Shown: positions 1 through 6,662 of the stretch, one piece after another
Layout: each line of letters begins with the position of its first letter
How positions within the stretch are numbered: position 1 is the first letter of the stretch
Source: Caldithrix sp964532875
GTDB taxonomy: Bacteria > Calditrichota > Calditrichia > Calditrichales > Calditrichaceae
Assembly (NCBI GenBank): GCA_964532875.1
Contig: CAZHIZ010000122.1
Location: 1 to 10,269 of the forward strand
Reading direction: 5' to 3'
DNA length: 10,269 nt
Program-made: the position numbers and the translations under genes
The notes under the pieces: model-generated
The model's input: the letters and a program-made list of their open reading frames with translations, nothing else
What the model was told of the DNA's origin: nothing
Databases searched by the model: none

Positions 1-55
1 TCCGGCTACTGCCGGAGCAATTTCCCCCGTGGCGGAATCCCGCTCTTGCGGGGTT
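1..55. repeat. Pair of GC-rich intergenic hairpins
   Basis: Two inverted repeats lie close together in the gene-free start of the window. TCCGGC at 1-6 pairs with GCCGGA at 11-16 across the loop TACT. AATCCCGC at 36-43 pairs with GCGGGGTT at 48-55 across TCTT, with one wobble pair. Neither is followed by a T-run on either strand, so they do not look like intrinsic terminators. They precede a CGGCTTCTGACGGA word and a heptamer tract, the same order as at 1225-1306, which suggests one dispersed repeat family. The first hairpin touches the window edge and may be larger. Confidence 0.5.
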
Positions 56-85
56 GCCAATTCAGCCACTGACGAATTGAAAACC

Positions 86-130
86 CGGCTTCTGACGGAC
101 CAGTTCCCAATTCCAAATTCCCAATTCCTA
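86..130. repeat. Conserved word plus in-register heptamer tract (copy 1)
   Basis: CGGCTTCTGACGGA at 86-99 is followed after three bases by four contiguous 7-base units: GTTCCCA (103-109), ATTCCAA (110-116), ATTCCCA (117-123) and ATTCCTA (124-130). The 14-base word recurs with one mismatch at 1251-1264, also just before a heptamer tract. The tract is noncoding and lies downstream of the AMP nucleosidase gene. Short heptamer tracts of this kind are known as intergenic repeats in some bacteria such as cyanobacteria; a link to those is only an analogy. Confidence 0.55.
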
Positions 131-143
131 ACCCGGCAAAGCC

Positions 144-174
144 AGAACTAAAAAATATCCTGCCAAAAAATGGC
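144..174 (-). terminator. Probable intrinsic terminator of the AMP nucleosidase gene
   Basis: Read on the minus strand, CTGCCA (174-169) pairs with TGGCAG (163-158) across five T residues. This is followed within a few bases by a T-rich stretch (GATATTTTTTAG). It lies about 70 bases beyond the stop codon of the minus-strand AMP nucleosidase gene. The stem is only 6 bp, so it is a modest candidate. Confidence 0.5.
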
Positions 175-242
175 AGAAAACAACTTATCAGATCATAGTG
201 CCAAACGTTCAAAAATCTTTTTAACCGAAATGCGTTGTGCTC

Positions 243-1049
243 TTAATAGCGAAAATGTTTTATTTTTTCTCCTTTATGCCCGATCTCCGTCATGGCTTCG
301 ATACCGATTTGCAGATGCAATTCGCTAAAAGTTTTCGTTACGTATTCGTCGGACTCCTCGGTTTTAATGCCTTCGGGGGCCATGGGCAAATCCGAGACGA
401 GCAACAGGGCACCACGGGCGATTTCGTTGGCATGGCCCACAATGAAGATGGTGGCCGTTTCCATATCGATGGCAATGGCCGAAATGCGGCGTAAATACTG
501 TTTAAATGCATCGTCCCATTCCCAAACACGACGGTTGGTCGTGTACACCACACCGGTGCGATATTCCTGCCCGTGCTGCAAAATTTTATTGGAAACAAAT
601 TTGTGCAGTTTAAACGAAGGTAAGGCCGGTACTTCGGGCGGGAAATAATCGTTGCTGGTTCCTTCACCGCGGATGGCCGCAATGGGTAAAATAAAATGTC
701 CGATTTCCGTGGATTTTTTCAAACCGCCGCATTTACCCAAAAACAAAACCCCTTGCGGGTTGCGTGCCGAGAGTAAATCCATTATGGTAGCCGCATTGGG
801 AGAGCCCATGCCATAATTAACTATGGTTAATCCGGCGCTATTGGTTGCCGTTTGCATGGGGCGACCTTCGCCCTGAATATCGCAACCGAAGCGTTCGGCA
901 AACATGGTTACATAATTTTTAAAATTAGTTACCAGAATGTAATCACCGAATCGGTCAATAGGAGTGCCCGTGTAACGCGGCAACCACATTTTGGCCAGTT
1001 CATATTTGCTGATTTGCTTTTCCGTAGGCTGATTTTTTGCAACAGACAT
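243..1049 (-). CDS. amn: AMP nucleosidase, short single-domain form
   Basis: This enzyme hydrolyses the N-glycosidic bond of AMP to give adenine and ribose 5-phosphate, in cytoplasmic purine turnover. The 268-residue protein is one phosphorylase-superfamily (PNP_UDP_1) domain. It lacks the N-terminal domain of the roughly 480-residue E. coli Amn, which fits the short AMN-like group common in Bacteroidota. Visible motifs are GMGSPN (80-85), LGKCGGL (104-110), a GEGTSNDYFPPE segment (from 128), IDMETAT (194-200), expected to contact the ribose, and SDLPM (219-223), whose Asp220 is the likely catalytic acid of the family. The start has GGAG five bases upstream of ATG. It stands alone, 416 bases downstream of the minus-strand barrel gene, with a probable terminator after it. 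The remaining doubt is nucleotide versus nucleoside specificity, which the sequence alone cannot settle. Confidence 0.88.
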   Translation of the reverse strand: MSVAKNQPTEKQISKYELAKMWLPRYTGTPIDRFGDYILVTNFKNYVTMFAERFGCDIQGEGRPMQTATNSAGLTIVNYGMGSPNAATIMDLLSARNPQGVLFLGKCGGLKKSTEIGHFILPIAAIRGEGTSNDYFPPEVPALPSFKLHKFVSNKILQHGQEYRTGVVYTTNRRVWEWDDAFKQYLRRISAIAIDMETATIFIVGHANEIARGALLLVSDLPMAPEGIKTEESDEYVTKTFSELHLQIGIEAMTEIGHKGEKIKHFRY

Positions 1050-1224
1050 GCCTGCTCCGCCATTGCTTTTTAAAACAAATGTACGAATTGATTAAATGCG
1101 CGGCAAAATTAAATGGCTGTCCCCATGCAAAACATCCCCGGATCGTAAACACGGGGCGATGGAACGGTATGACAAAAAAAGAGACGGGTGATGCGCATGC
1201 TGTGAAAAGTCAAGGATTAAGAGT

Positions 1225-1255
1225 AGCCGTATTCCTCTGAAAGCGGAATACGGCT
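1225..1255. repeat. Perfect 11-bp intergenic hairpin
   Basis: AGCCGTATTCC at 1225-1235 pairs perfectly with GGAATACGGCT at 1245-1255, leaving a 9-base loop. No T-run follows on either strand, so it is not a standard terminator. It is flanked by AGTCAAGGATTAAGAGT (1208-1224) on the left and, on the right, by a tract (1286-1306) that contains the reverse complements of both halves. The right arm overlaps the CGGCTTCTGACAGA word at 1251-1264. Confidence 0.7.
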
Positions 1256-1306
1256 TCTGACAGAATATTTACCCTTCACCCTTGCACCCTTGACTCTTAA
1301 CACTTA
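1251..1306. repeat. Conserved word plus heptamer tract (copy 2)
   Basis: CGGCTTCTGACAGA (1251-1264) is followed by ACCCTTC (1271-1277), ACCCTTG (1278-1284), one extra C, ACCCTTG (1286-1292), ACTCTTA (1293-1299) and ACACTTA (1300-1306). The arrangement matches the 86-130 copy: word, a few bases, then heptamers with a shared A..C-T pattern. The heptamer sequence differs between copies while period and position agree, which suggests local expansion of diverging units. Confidence 0.55.
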
Positions 1307-1354
1307 ACGAAAAATAATCAGAGATTCGTAATTTTAATAAGGGCTTCCCCTCTT

Positions 1355-1389
1355 ATTTTTTATTTTGTATTTTGTATTTGATATTTTGC
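1355..1389. repeat. AT-rich heptamer tract
   Basis: Five contiguous 7-base units run in register: ATTTTTT (1355-1361), ATTTTGT (1362-1368), ATTTTGT (1369-1375), ATTTGAT (1376-1382) and ATTTTGC (1383-1389). It is noncoding and lies about 80 bases beyond the stop codon of the barrel gene. It shares only the 7-base period with the other tracts. Confidence 0.55.
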
Positions 1390-1465
1390 CTTGAGTATTC
1401 GACCGAAAGTTCGATCCTTCCTGATGATAGCCCCTTCCGTCAAATCATGATTGGAGACATGCGGG

Positions 1466-2773
1466 CTAAATGCGAATCATTAAATTCAGGCCTAAAAACA
1501 GGCCTTCCGAATGAGTCGGCCACAGGGCGTTTTTCATGGCATACGAAAAATCCAGACTGATGTAATGAAAATCCAGACCGGCACCAAAACCCATGATAAA
1601 ACCCGAATTGCCGCCCAATGAAATACCGGAACGCAAGGGCAGCCATCTCAGCGGTTTGTATTGCACGCCTAGTCCCAAACGGGGCGTCGTCGAATTTCCG
1701 AAAACCTTGTTCAGGCCTTGTTTCCATTCGGACGTAAAGACCAGATTGGGGCGAAAATAATAGGCCACGCCCAGTCGGAAAAAGGAAGGCACTCCGCTTG
1801 AAAAGGGATCGATCGTTAAAGTTGTGTCCACGGAATGCTCGAATGATGACGAAGAACTATCCGGATCCACATAATACGTTGTGTTTTGCGTTTCTTCCAT
1901 TAACACCCGTTCGGTGTTGGTACTAAAATTGATTTTGCCCCCTACATTCATAAAGCTAAGAGAAACAAACCATTGATTTTTGTACAAACCCGAAATGCCA
2001 AAATCGTAGCTACGCCCTTTACCGGCCGGCGTAGCATTTTCGGGATACGAAACGCGTACGCTGTTCTGGGTGTGTAAATCCAATGTCTCATAACTATCGT
2101 ATTGAGTTCGTTTCAAATAGGCCTGCGATTTTTCCACCTGCGCCACACCCAGAGCCATGTAATAATTAATTCCGACACCGACAGATAAGAACGAGATATC
2201 CGGTACATATTTTTTTATGGGCACGGGGTACGCATAGCCCAGAGTAACCCCGACTGCGCTAAAAGCGGCCCCCTGTAAAATTTGCGGATAGTTCAACGTG
2301 TAATCGCGGGTAATATCGTCTCCATTGAGAAGGCGTCTTAAAATATCCTTCATCGGACTATTTTGTATTCTACCGAAAACAACCGGACGAACGGCCATGG
2401 CAAAATTATTAAAGGCCAAACCGAAAACATTCATGTTGATATCCGAGTTCAATTTCCAACCGTCATCGGGAATCAAATCCAGAAACGAATCTTTCTTTTT
2501 TTGATCCCAATAATTTTCTTTACCCCCTGTAACAAAATAATCCTGATAGGTGCGATAACTGAAGCTATTGTTAAACACCTGGATATTCGAACCGATTAAA
2601 TTCAATTCCAGCACATTGTTTCGGGGAACGGCTACATTGGCCGGATTGTAACCCAAGGCATGAACGCCACGGCTTAAAGGACCGTAATTACCGGCAAACC
2701 CCAACCCCACTCCGTCAAACTCCTGAGCATAAAGTCCAACGCTTAATAACAAAATGATTAAATATCTTTTCAT
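1466..2773 (-). CDS. DUF5723-family outer-membrane beta-barrel protein
   Basis: This 435-residue protein has a signal peptide (residues 1-16, ending LYA before Q17) and then repeated short amphipathic strands typical of a porin-like barrel. The start of the mature part, with RGVHALGYNPANVA (35-48), matches the conserved opening of DUF5723 proteins, in which an 'A-L-G-x-N-P-A-N' stretch follows a glycine-rich N-terminus. The family has no assigned function; members resemble FadL/PorV-type barrels and belong in the outer membrane. It starts only 15 bases after the stop of the upstream lipoprotein gene, so the two are probably co-transcribed and may form a barrel-lipoprotein pair. A GGAG lies nine bases upstream of ATG. 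The C-terminus ends in Ile rather than the usual aromatic residue. The family call is made from memory of the motif, not a search. Confidence 0.75.
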   Translation of the reverse strand: MKRYLIILLLSVGLYAQEFDGVGLGFAGNYGPLSRGVHALGYNPANVAVPRNNVLELNLIGSNIQVFNNSFSYRTYQDYFVTGGKENYWDQKKKDSFLDLIPDDGWKLNSDINMNVFGLAFNNFAMAVRPVVFGRIQNSPMKDILRRLLNGDDITRDYTLNYPQILQGAAFSAVGVTLGYAYPVPIKKYVPDISFLSVGVGINYYMALGVAQVEKSQAYLKRTQYDSYETLDLHTQNSVRVSYPENATPAGKGRSYDFGISGLYKNQWFVSLSFMNVGGKINFSTNTERVLMEETQNTTYYVDPDSSSSSFEHSVDTTLTIDPFSSGVPSFFRLGVAYYFRPNLVFTSEWKQGLNKVFGNSTTPRLGLGVQYKPLRWLPLRSGISLGGNSGFIMGFGAGLDFHYISLDFSYAMKNALWPTHSEGLFLGLNLMIRI

Positions 2774-2788
2774 GGTTCTATGCTCCGC

Positions 2789-4687
2789 TTATTTATTTAA
2801 ATCCACTCTAAACTTCAGTTGGAAATAGGCATCGAATCCAACCGTATCATCGGTTTGCACCACTACTTTTTTGTCTCCCGTCGGTAAAAAGGTAACTGTC
2901 TGTTGCAGGTAAATGGGGCTGTACTTAAAAAGCTGGGCCTGATTATGCGATATTCTGATTACCACTTCATTCTCGGTTGGCGTTTGCACGTAGCCGTTTT
3001 CATCCACCCGGCCGGCCTCAATATTGGCCTTGATGACCATCTTTCGGGTGGAATCCGCAATGACGTCGTTTTGCAGTTGCATGGAATCCGCAGCCAAAAT
3101 CAGCATGATATTGGTTCCGATCGGTGTCCCGTTGGAAACATTCAGATGCAAGGTTAGCTGGGATAAATCATCCGTAATACGTTGACGCATATCCGAATCA
3201 ATATCCTCTTTTTTGATGCTATCCACATCCGTTTTAAAAACCAACGGTTGGGTTAGACGATACGACAAAGGCGACTCGATTAGAAATTTGGAACGAATGC
3301 CATCGTTGACCCTAACACTACCCTGACCTTCAACCGTAGCCTGGCCGCTTACCGTNNNNNNNNNNNNNNNNNNNNNNNNNNNNNNNNNNNNNNNNNNNNN
3401 NNNNNNNNNNNNNNNNNNNNNNNNNNNNNNNNNNNNNNNNNNNNNNNNNNNNNNNATATCGATGGTTTCCGGTGTAATCTCCTGCACAATGGGCGCCAAA
3501 ATACCGGCAATTTCTTCGAAATAAATGGCGGTGGATTGTACGTTGATTTTCAAACCGTCGTTTTCCGATATCTTCACAATCCGATCTCCCGATCCCACGG
3601 TAGCTTGCACTTTAATGGCAATGGAATCGATGGGTTGCTCGGGATGATCCGCATTGACAATGCGCCAGCCGCCTAAATCAATGGGCACAATTCTGTTAGC
3701 TTGTGCCTGTACATTTAAATCGATCGTTTTAGGCTCACCGTTGCGGGTGATATTGGGGAGTTCAATATGTAAATCGGTTTCAATATTGGAATTATTCCGA
3801 ATGTTCAAATTAATGGTTCCGGAAGAGATCTGGGCATTAATGATTTTGTGCTCATTCTGCGGTAAGGCAATTTTCTGATCTTTTGAAAAGGATTGCGTGG
3901 GTATTTTGGCTTCGGCTTCGCTCACTTCAAGATTCTTGATAGTCAGCACGGTGTAACAGGTACCGTTGCGCATGTCATTATTAATTACCGTGGCCGTATC
4001 GCTTCCCTGAATGGGAATGGTGTATTTCAATAAAAAGTGATTGGAAATATCTTTATTACTTAAATCGACTTCATTGCTTTGCACAACACTGTACGGTTTG
4101 ATGGGCTGGTTAAAGTGAATATCGGCAATCTCGATTAACGAATCTCCCGTATCGTTGTAAATGATAATATCCATGCCTTCTTTGAAAGAAAGGAATAATT
4201 CATTATGAAAAGTTAAGGAAATCGATCCTCTTTTAATATGTGCGCTTTTGTAGAAATCGTAATTTACCGAATCGGCGGCCGGACTGATCGTTCGGTCCGG
4301 ATACGGCGGGATGGTATCGTATTGCGTTATTTCCGGAGGCAAAAGGTCGTTTAAAGTAAAAGAAGGGGATTTAACATCCGAAACATCTTTTAATTTGATC
4401 GTTCCTATCTGGGACTCAAAACTTTGATCGATGCCATCAATACTTAAATCTTCCTGACTCACACGCACCCAGTCGGTCGAATCCTGTAATTTGAATTTTA
4501 CAATGGGATGCCCGTTGGTGGTATCCGCAACTAAAGTGGAATCGTTGATAATTTTTTCCAAATTCACCTTCTTTAAGGGAAGATAAAATTTCCAGGATGT
4601 ATCCCAGGAAGGCAAATCCGGTTGATTAAAACTACACGCCGCCATAATAATTAATATTATGAGAAGGGCCATGCTTTTTTTGAACAT
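2789..4687 (-). CDS. Large secreted lipoprotein of unknown function, interrupted by an assembly gap
   Basis: I do not recognise a characterised family. The N-terminus is a lipoprotein signal: positively charged start, hydrophobic run, and lipobox M15-A-A-C18, with Met at -3 instead of the usual Leu. The rest is rich in Asn, Asp, Ser and Thr with alternating hydrophobic residues, suggesting stacked beta-sandwich modules. There are no membrane spans after the signal, so it is probably anchored to the outer membrane. About 410 residues precede the gap and 188 follow it; the 632-residue length depends on 100 placeholder Ns. The frame stays open on both sides, which favours one gene but does not prove it. 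AGGAG lies eight bases before the start. The DUF5723 barrel gene follows after 15 bases, so a shared envelope complex is likely but inferred. Confidence 0.75.
   Translation of the reverse strand: MFKKSMALLIILIIMAACSFNQPDLPSWDTSWKFYLPLKKVNLEKIINDSTLVADTTNGHPIVKFKLQDSTDWVRVSQEDLSIDGIDQSFESQIGTIKLKDVSDVKSPSFTLNDLLPPEITQYDTIPPYPDRTISPAADSVNYDFYKSAHIKRGSISLTFHNELFLSFKEGMDIIIYNDTGDSLIEIADIHFNQPIKPYSVVQSNEVDLSNKDISNHFLLKYTIPIQGSDTATVINNDMRNGTCYTVLTIKNLEVSEAEAKIPTQSFSKDQKIALPQNEHKIINAQISSGTINLNIRNNSNIETDLHIELPNITRNGEPKTIDLNVQAQANRIVPIDLGGWRIVNADHPEQPIDSIAIKVQATVGSGDRIVKISENDGLKINVQSTAIYFEEIAGILAPIVQEITPETIDXXXXXXXXXXXXXXXXXXXXXXXXXXXXXXXXXXTVSGQATVEGQGSVRVNDGIRSKFLIESPLSYRLTQPLVFKTDVDSIKKEDIDSDMRQRITDDLSQLTLHLNVSNGTPIGTNIMLILAADSMQLQNDVIADSTRKMVIKANIEAGRVDENGYVQTPTENEVVIRISHNQAQLFKYSPIYLQQTVTFLPTGDKKVVVQTDDTVGFDAYFQLKFRVDLNK
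3356..3455. other. Assembly gap of exactly 100 N
   Basis: One hundred consecutive N bases fall inside the lipoprotein gene. A run of exactly 100 is a common placeholder for a gap of unknown size, so gene length, frame continuity and the residues around position 411-444 are uncertain. Nothing can be said about what is missing. Confidence 0.97.
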
Positions 4688-4778
4688 CTTCTTCTCTCCT
4701 GATTAGACTGTTTTTACTTTCTTTCTAATTCGACACGTTTTATATTCCCTTTAAAAAGATTCCGTTCTAATTAAGAAA
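4688..4778. promoter_or_regulatory. Divergent promoter region, lipoprotein unit / archease
   Basis: This 91-base AT-rich spacer separates two genes reading away from each other, so it must hold at least one start site for each unless transcription enters from outside. On the minus strand, TATAAA (4743-4738) is a plausible -10 element for the lipoprotein unit. On the plus strand, TATATT (4741-4746) overlaps it and could serve the archease. No good -35 hexamer was found for either. Confidence 0.3.
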
Positions 4779-5228
4779 ATGGACAAATCGATGCAAGGAT
4801 TCCATGAGGTAGAGCACAAAGGAGATGTTGCTCTGGAAATATTCGCTGAAACGTTAGACCAGTTGTTTTTCCAGGCCGTACGGGCTTTTTATTCCGTTTT
4901 GCTACCGGATATTGATTGGGAACGTAGAAAGAAATCGGGCAGGGCTCTTGAAATAACCGTTAAGGAAGATACGGCCGAGAGTGCTTTGATTTCTCTTTTA
5001 AATGAATTGAATTTTCTTTTCTCCGTTAAAAAAATCATGGCATGGCCTGTTGAGCGAATTTTTCTTAATCGGAACTCTTTTTTTGAGATTAAGATGGTGG
5101 CCAGACGCATTAAAGTTCCGTTAGATTGGTTGGCCAATGCAACGGAAATTAAAGCCGTTACCTATCATGAAGTGCATATCGAACATCAGGCGGGACAATA
5201 TAAAGTCCGTTTGATTTTTGATCTTTAG
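4779..5228 (+). CDS. Archease (RtcB RNA ligase activator family)
   Basis: Archease promotes guanylylation and turnover of the RNA ligase RtcB, which joins RNA ends during tRNA or RNA repair; it is a small cytoplasmic metal-binding protein. The 149-residue length fits the family. The N-terminal HEVEHKGDVALEIFA segment corresponds to the family's 'EHTADxxI' opening with Asp16 kept but Thr-Ala replaced by Lys-Gly. The central LISLLNELNFLF matches the conserved 'LLxxWLNELLYLF' helix. The C-terminal EIKAVTYHEVHI followed by VRLIFDL, with the near-terminal Asp148, is the strongest signature. The ribosome-binding site before ATG is weak (TAAGAAA), and Met5 is an alternative start with little cost to the domain. 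No rtcB is in this window, so the partner must be elsewhere. It is convergent with the kinase gene. Confidence 0.85.
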   Translation: MDKSMQGFHEVEHKGDVALEIFAETLDQLFFQAVRAFYSVLLPDIDWERRKKSGRALEITVKEDTAESALISLLNELNFLFSVKKIMAWPVERIFLNRNSFFEIKMVARRIKVPLDWLANATEIKAVTYHEVHIEHQAGQYKVRLIFDL

Positions 5229-5283
5229 AGGTGACCTCCACAGGGAGAAATAAAAGGTAAGGCCCGGGAAAAGGGCAAATTGA

Positions 5284-5348
5284 TTGAACAGGTAAATGGT
5301 TAATTCGGAAGCGCTTTCTAATTTCATATTCCCAATTTCTATTTACCC
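5284..5348. repeat. Heptamer tracts in the convergent spacer
   Basis: TTGAACA (5284-5290), GGTAAAT (5291-5297) and GGTTAAT (5298-5304) are contiguous 7-base units. After a short break come ATTTCAT (5321-5327), ATTCCCA (5328-5334), ATTTCTA (5335-5341) and TTTACCC (5342-5348). ATTCCCA is identical to a unit of the 103-130 tract, and GGTAAAT recurs at 10231-10237. The whole 5229-5463 spacer has no supported gene, and no clear intrinsic terminator was found for either converging gene; a 4-bp GCCC/GGGC stem at 5262-5276 is too weak. Confidence 0.45.
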
Positions 5349-5463
5349 GCAACGCTTGACTTTCACACGAAACAAAAAATCCGTTTCTGAGAAATCGTAT
5401 CGAATGGACAAGTAGGCGATTAACCTTAACGAGTAAACGCATTCCTTTATTTTGGGGGAAAAA

Positions 5464-6594
5464 TTATTTTTTTATGGGGAGTTCAAAAATGATGCGGTTA
5501 CCCACCGTATTCTTTTCATCAAGATACATTTTTCCGCCATGCGCTTCAATGGCCAAATTGCAGAAGGTTAGTCCCAGGCCTCTCCCTACACGATACCCTT
5601 CTTTTTTGATTTCCACCTGGCGGAATTTATTAAAGACATTATCCCCGTATTTCAGGGGAATTTGTTGGCCGTAATCATGTACCGATACTCCGATCATTGT
5701 ATCGGACTTAAATGTCTCCACATCCACCCGTCCGTCGGAAGCCACATTGGCAATGGCAAAACCCAACAGATTGTCAAGCACCCGTTCCATGACCGAAATA
5801 TCCATTTTAATGTAGGGCAGTTGATCGGCCAATTTCACATTAAATTCTTTGCCGGCAAATTCCGGAAAATCTTTTAATTTTTGTATGCTCTTTTCCAGCA
5901 CATCGTTCAAATTGGCCAAATCGAGTTTAAGGCTCATGGAGCCACTTTCGATTTTAGTAATATCGATCAGGTTCATGACCATGCGCAACAGGTTTTGCGT
6001 ACTGCGATCAATACGGGAAACATATTTTTTCAAAGTCCCCATTTGTTCGTCCAGGCCCATGGAAAGCATTTGCAGATTTCCCTGAATGACGAAAATGGGA
6101 TTTTTCATATCGTGAACGATCAGATGATTCAATTCTTCCTTAAATTGATCCATGCGAATCAATGCTTTATTCTTTTCCTCCAGCTCCCTGTTTTTCCGTT
6201 CCAACTCGTCATGATACTTTTTGATGCGTAACAGGGATTTGACTCGGGTCAATAATTCAATATTCTCAAAAGGTTTGGAAATAAAATCATCGGCACCTGC
6301 TTCCAGGCTGCGGATTTTACTTTTCAAATCTTTTAAGGCGGTGATCATAATGATGGGAATAAAATGGGAGTAATGGTTCTTTTTAATGCGCTCACATACC
6401 TGAAATCCATCCATCTTGGGCAGCTTGATATCCAATAAAATAATATCCGGATGGTCGCTTTCCACCAGGCGTAACGCCTCTACCCCGTCGTGTGCGGTGA
6501 TAATTTGATAATTTTGCGGCTTAAGGAAGTAGGCAATAAGATCTACATTCTCTTTATCGTCATCGACAATCAGAACTTTTGGTTCTCGATCCAT
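5464..6594 (-). CDS. Receiver-histidine kinase fusion (REC-HisKA-HATPase_c) with degenerate ATP site
   Basis: This 376-residue soluble signalling protein has no membrane segment. Residues 1-120 are a receiver domain with Asp11/Asp12, phosphoacceptor Asp55, Thr85 and Lys107. A charged heptad-like helix (about 124-150) links to a HisKA domain with H-box HDMKNP and phosphoacceptor His161. A HATPase-like domain follows (about 265-376). Its G2 box GRGLGL (337-342) is intact, but in the N-box segment DNLLGFAIAN the metal-binding Asn expected at 279 is Phe, and the G1 box reads DYGQQIP (307-313) with Gln for the second Gly. ATP binding or autokinase activity may therefore be weak or lost; a role as phospho-acceptor, phosphatase or adaptor is possible. 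It follows the sigma factor gene by 68 bases and is probably co-transcribed. The start has a purine-rich AGAAGAG upstream. Confidence 0.85.
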   Translation of the reverse strand: MDREPKVLIVDDDKENVDLIAYFLKPQNYQIITAHDGVEALRLVESDHPDIILLDIKLPKMDGFQVCERIKKNHYSHFIPIIMITALKDLKSKIRSLEAGADDFISKPFENIELLTRVKSLLRIKKYHDELERKNRELEEKNKALIRMDQFKEELNHLIVHDMKNPIFVIQGNLQMLSMGLDEQMGTLKKYVSRIDRSTQNLLRMVMNLIDITKIESGSMSLKLDLANLNDVLEKSIQKLKDFPEFAGKEFNVKLADQLPYIKMDISVMERVLDNLLGFAIANVASDGRVDVETFKSDTMIGVSVHDYGQQIPLKYGDNVFNKFRQVEIKKEGYRVGRGLGLTFCNLAIEAHGGKMYLDEKNTVGNRIIFELPIKK

Positions 6595-6662
6595 TCTGTT
6601 TCTCTTCTAATAAATTTACCCGAAGACCAAATTATACATTCGTTTCAAGAAATTCAACTAAT

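Larger units (their letters stand above)
1050..1465. other. Gene-free spacer rich in repeats
   Basis: This 416-base gap between two minus-strand genes has no supported coding region; its open frames are short, lack family resemblance and run through repeats. It contains a perfect 11-bp hairpin, a CGGCTTCTGACAGA word, two heptamer tracts, and AATCATGATT (1443-1452), a 10-base palindrome. The promoter of the AMP nucleosidase gene must lie at the low-coordinate end or further up, but no convincing -35/-10 pair was recognised. No clear intrinsic terminator for the barrel gene was found here either. Confidence 0.6.

Noticed and set aside
292..648. Open frame of 118 codons on the plus strand
   Set aside because: It lies wholly antisense to the well-supported AMP nucleosidase gene and shows no family resemblance.
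338..682. Minus-strand open frame of 114 codons
   Set aside because: It is an alternative frame of the AMP nucleosidase gene with frame-shadow composition.
1488..1505. AGGCCT-AAAAAC-AGGCCT hairpin near the end of the DUF5723 gene, as a terminator
   Set aside because: It is inside the coding region and is explained by two Gly-Leu codon pairs; no proper T-run follows on the minus strand.
5229..5239. GAGGTGACCTC inverted repeat just after the archease stop
   Set aside because: The arms are 5 bases with a one-base centre, so no hairpin can form; it could be a chance palindrome.
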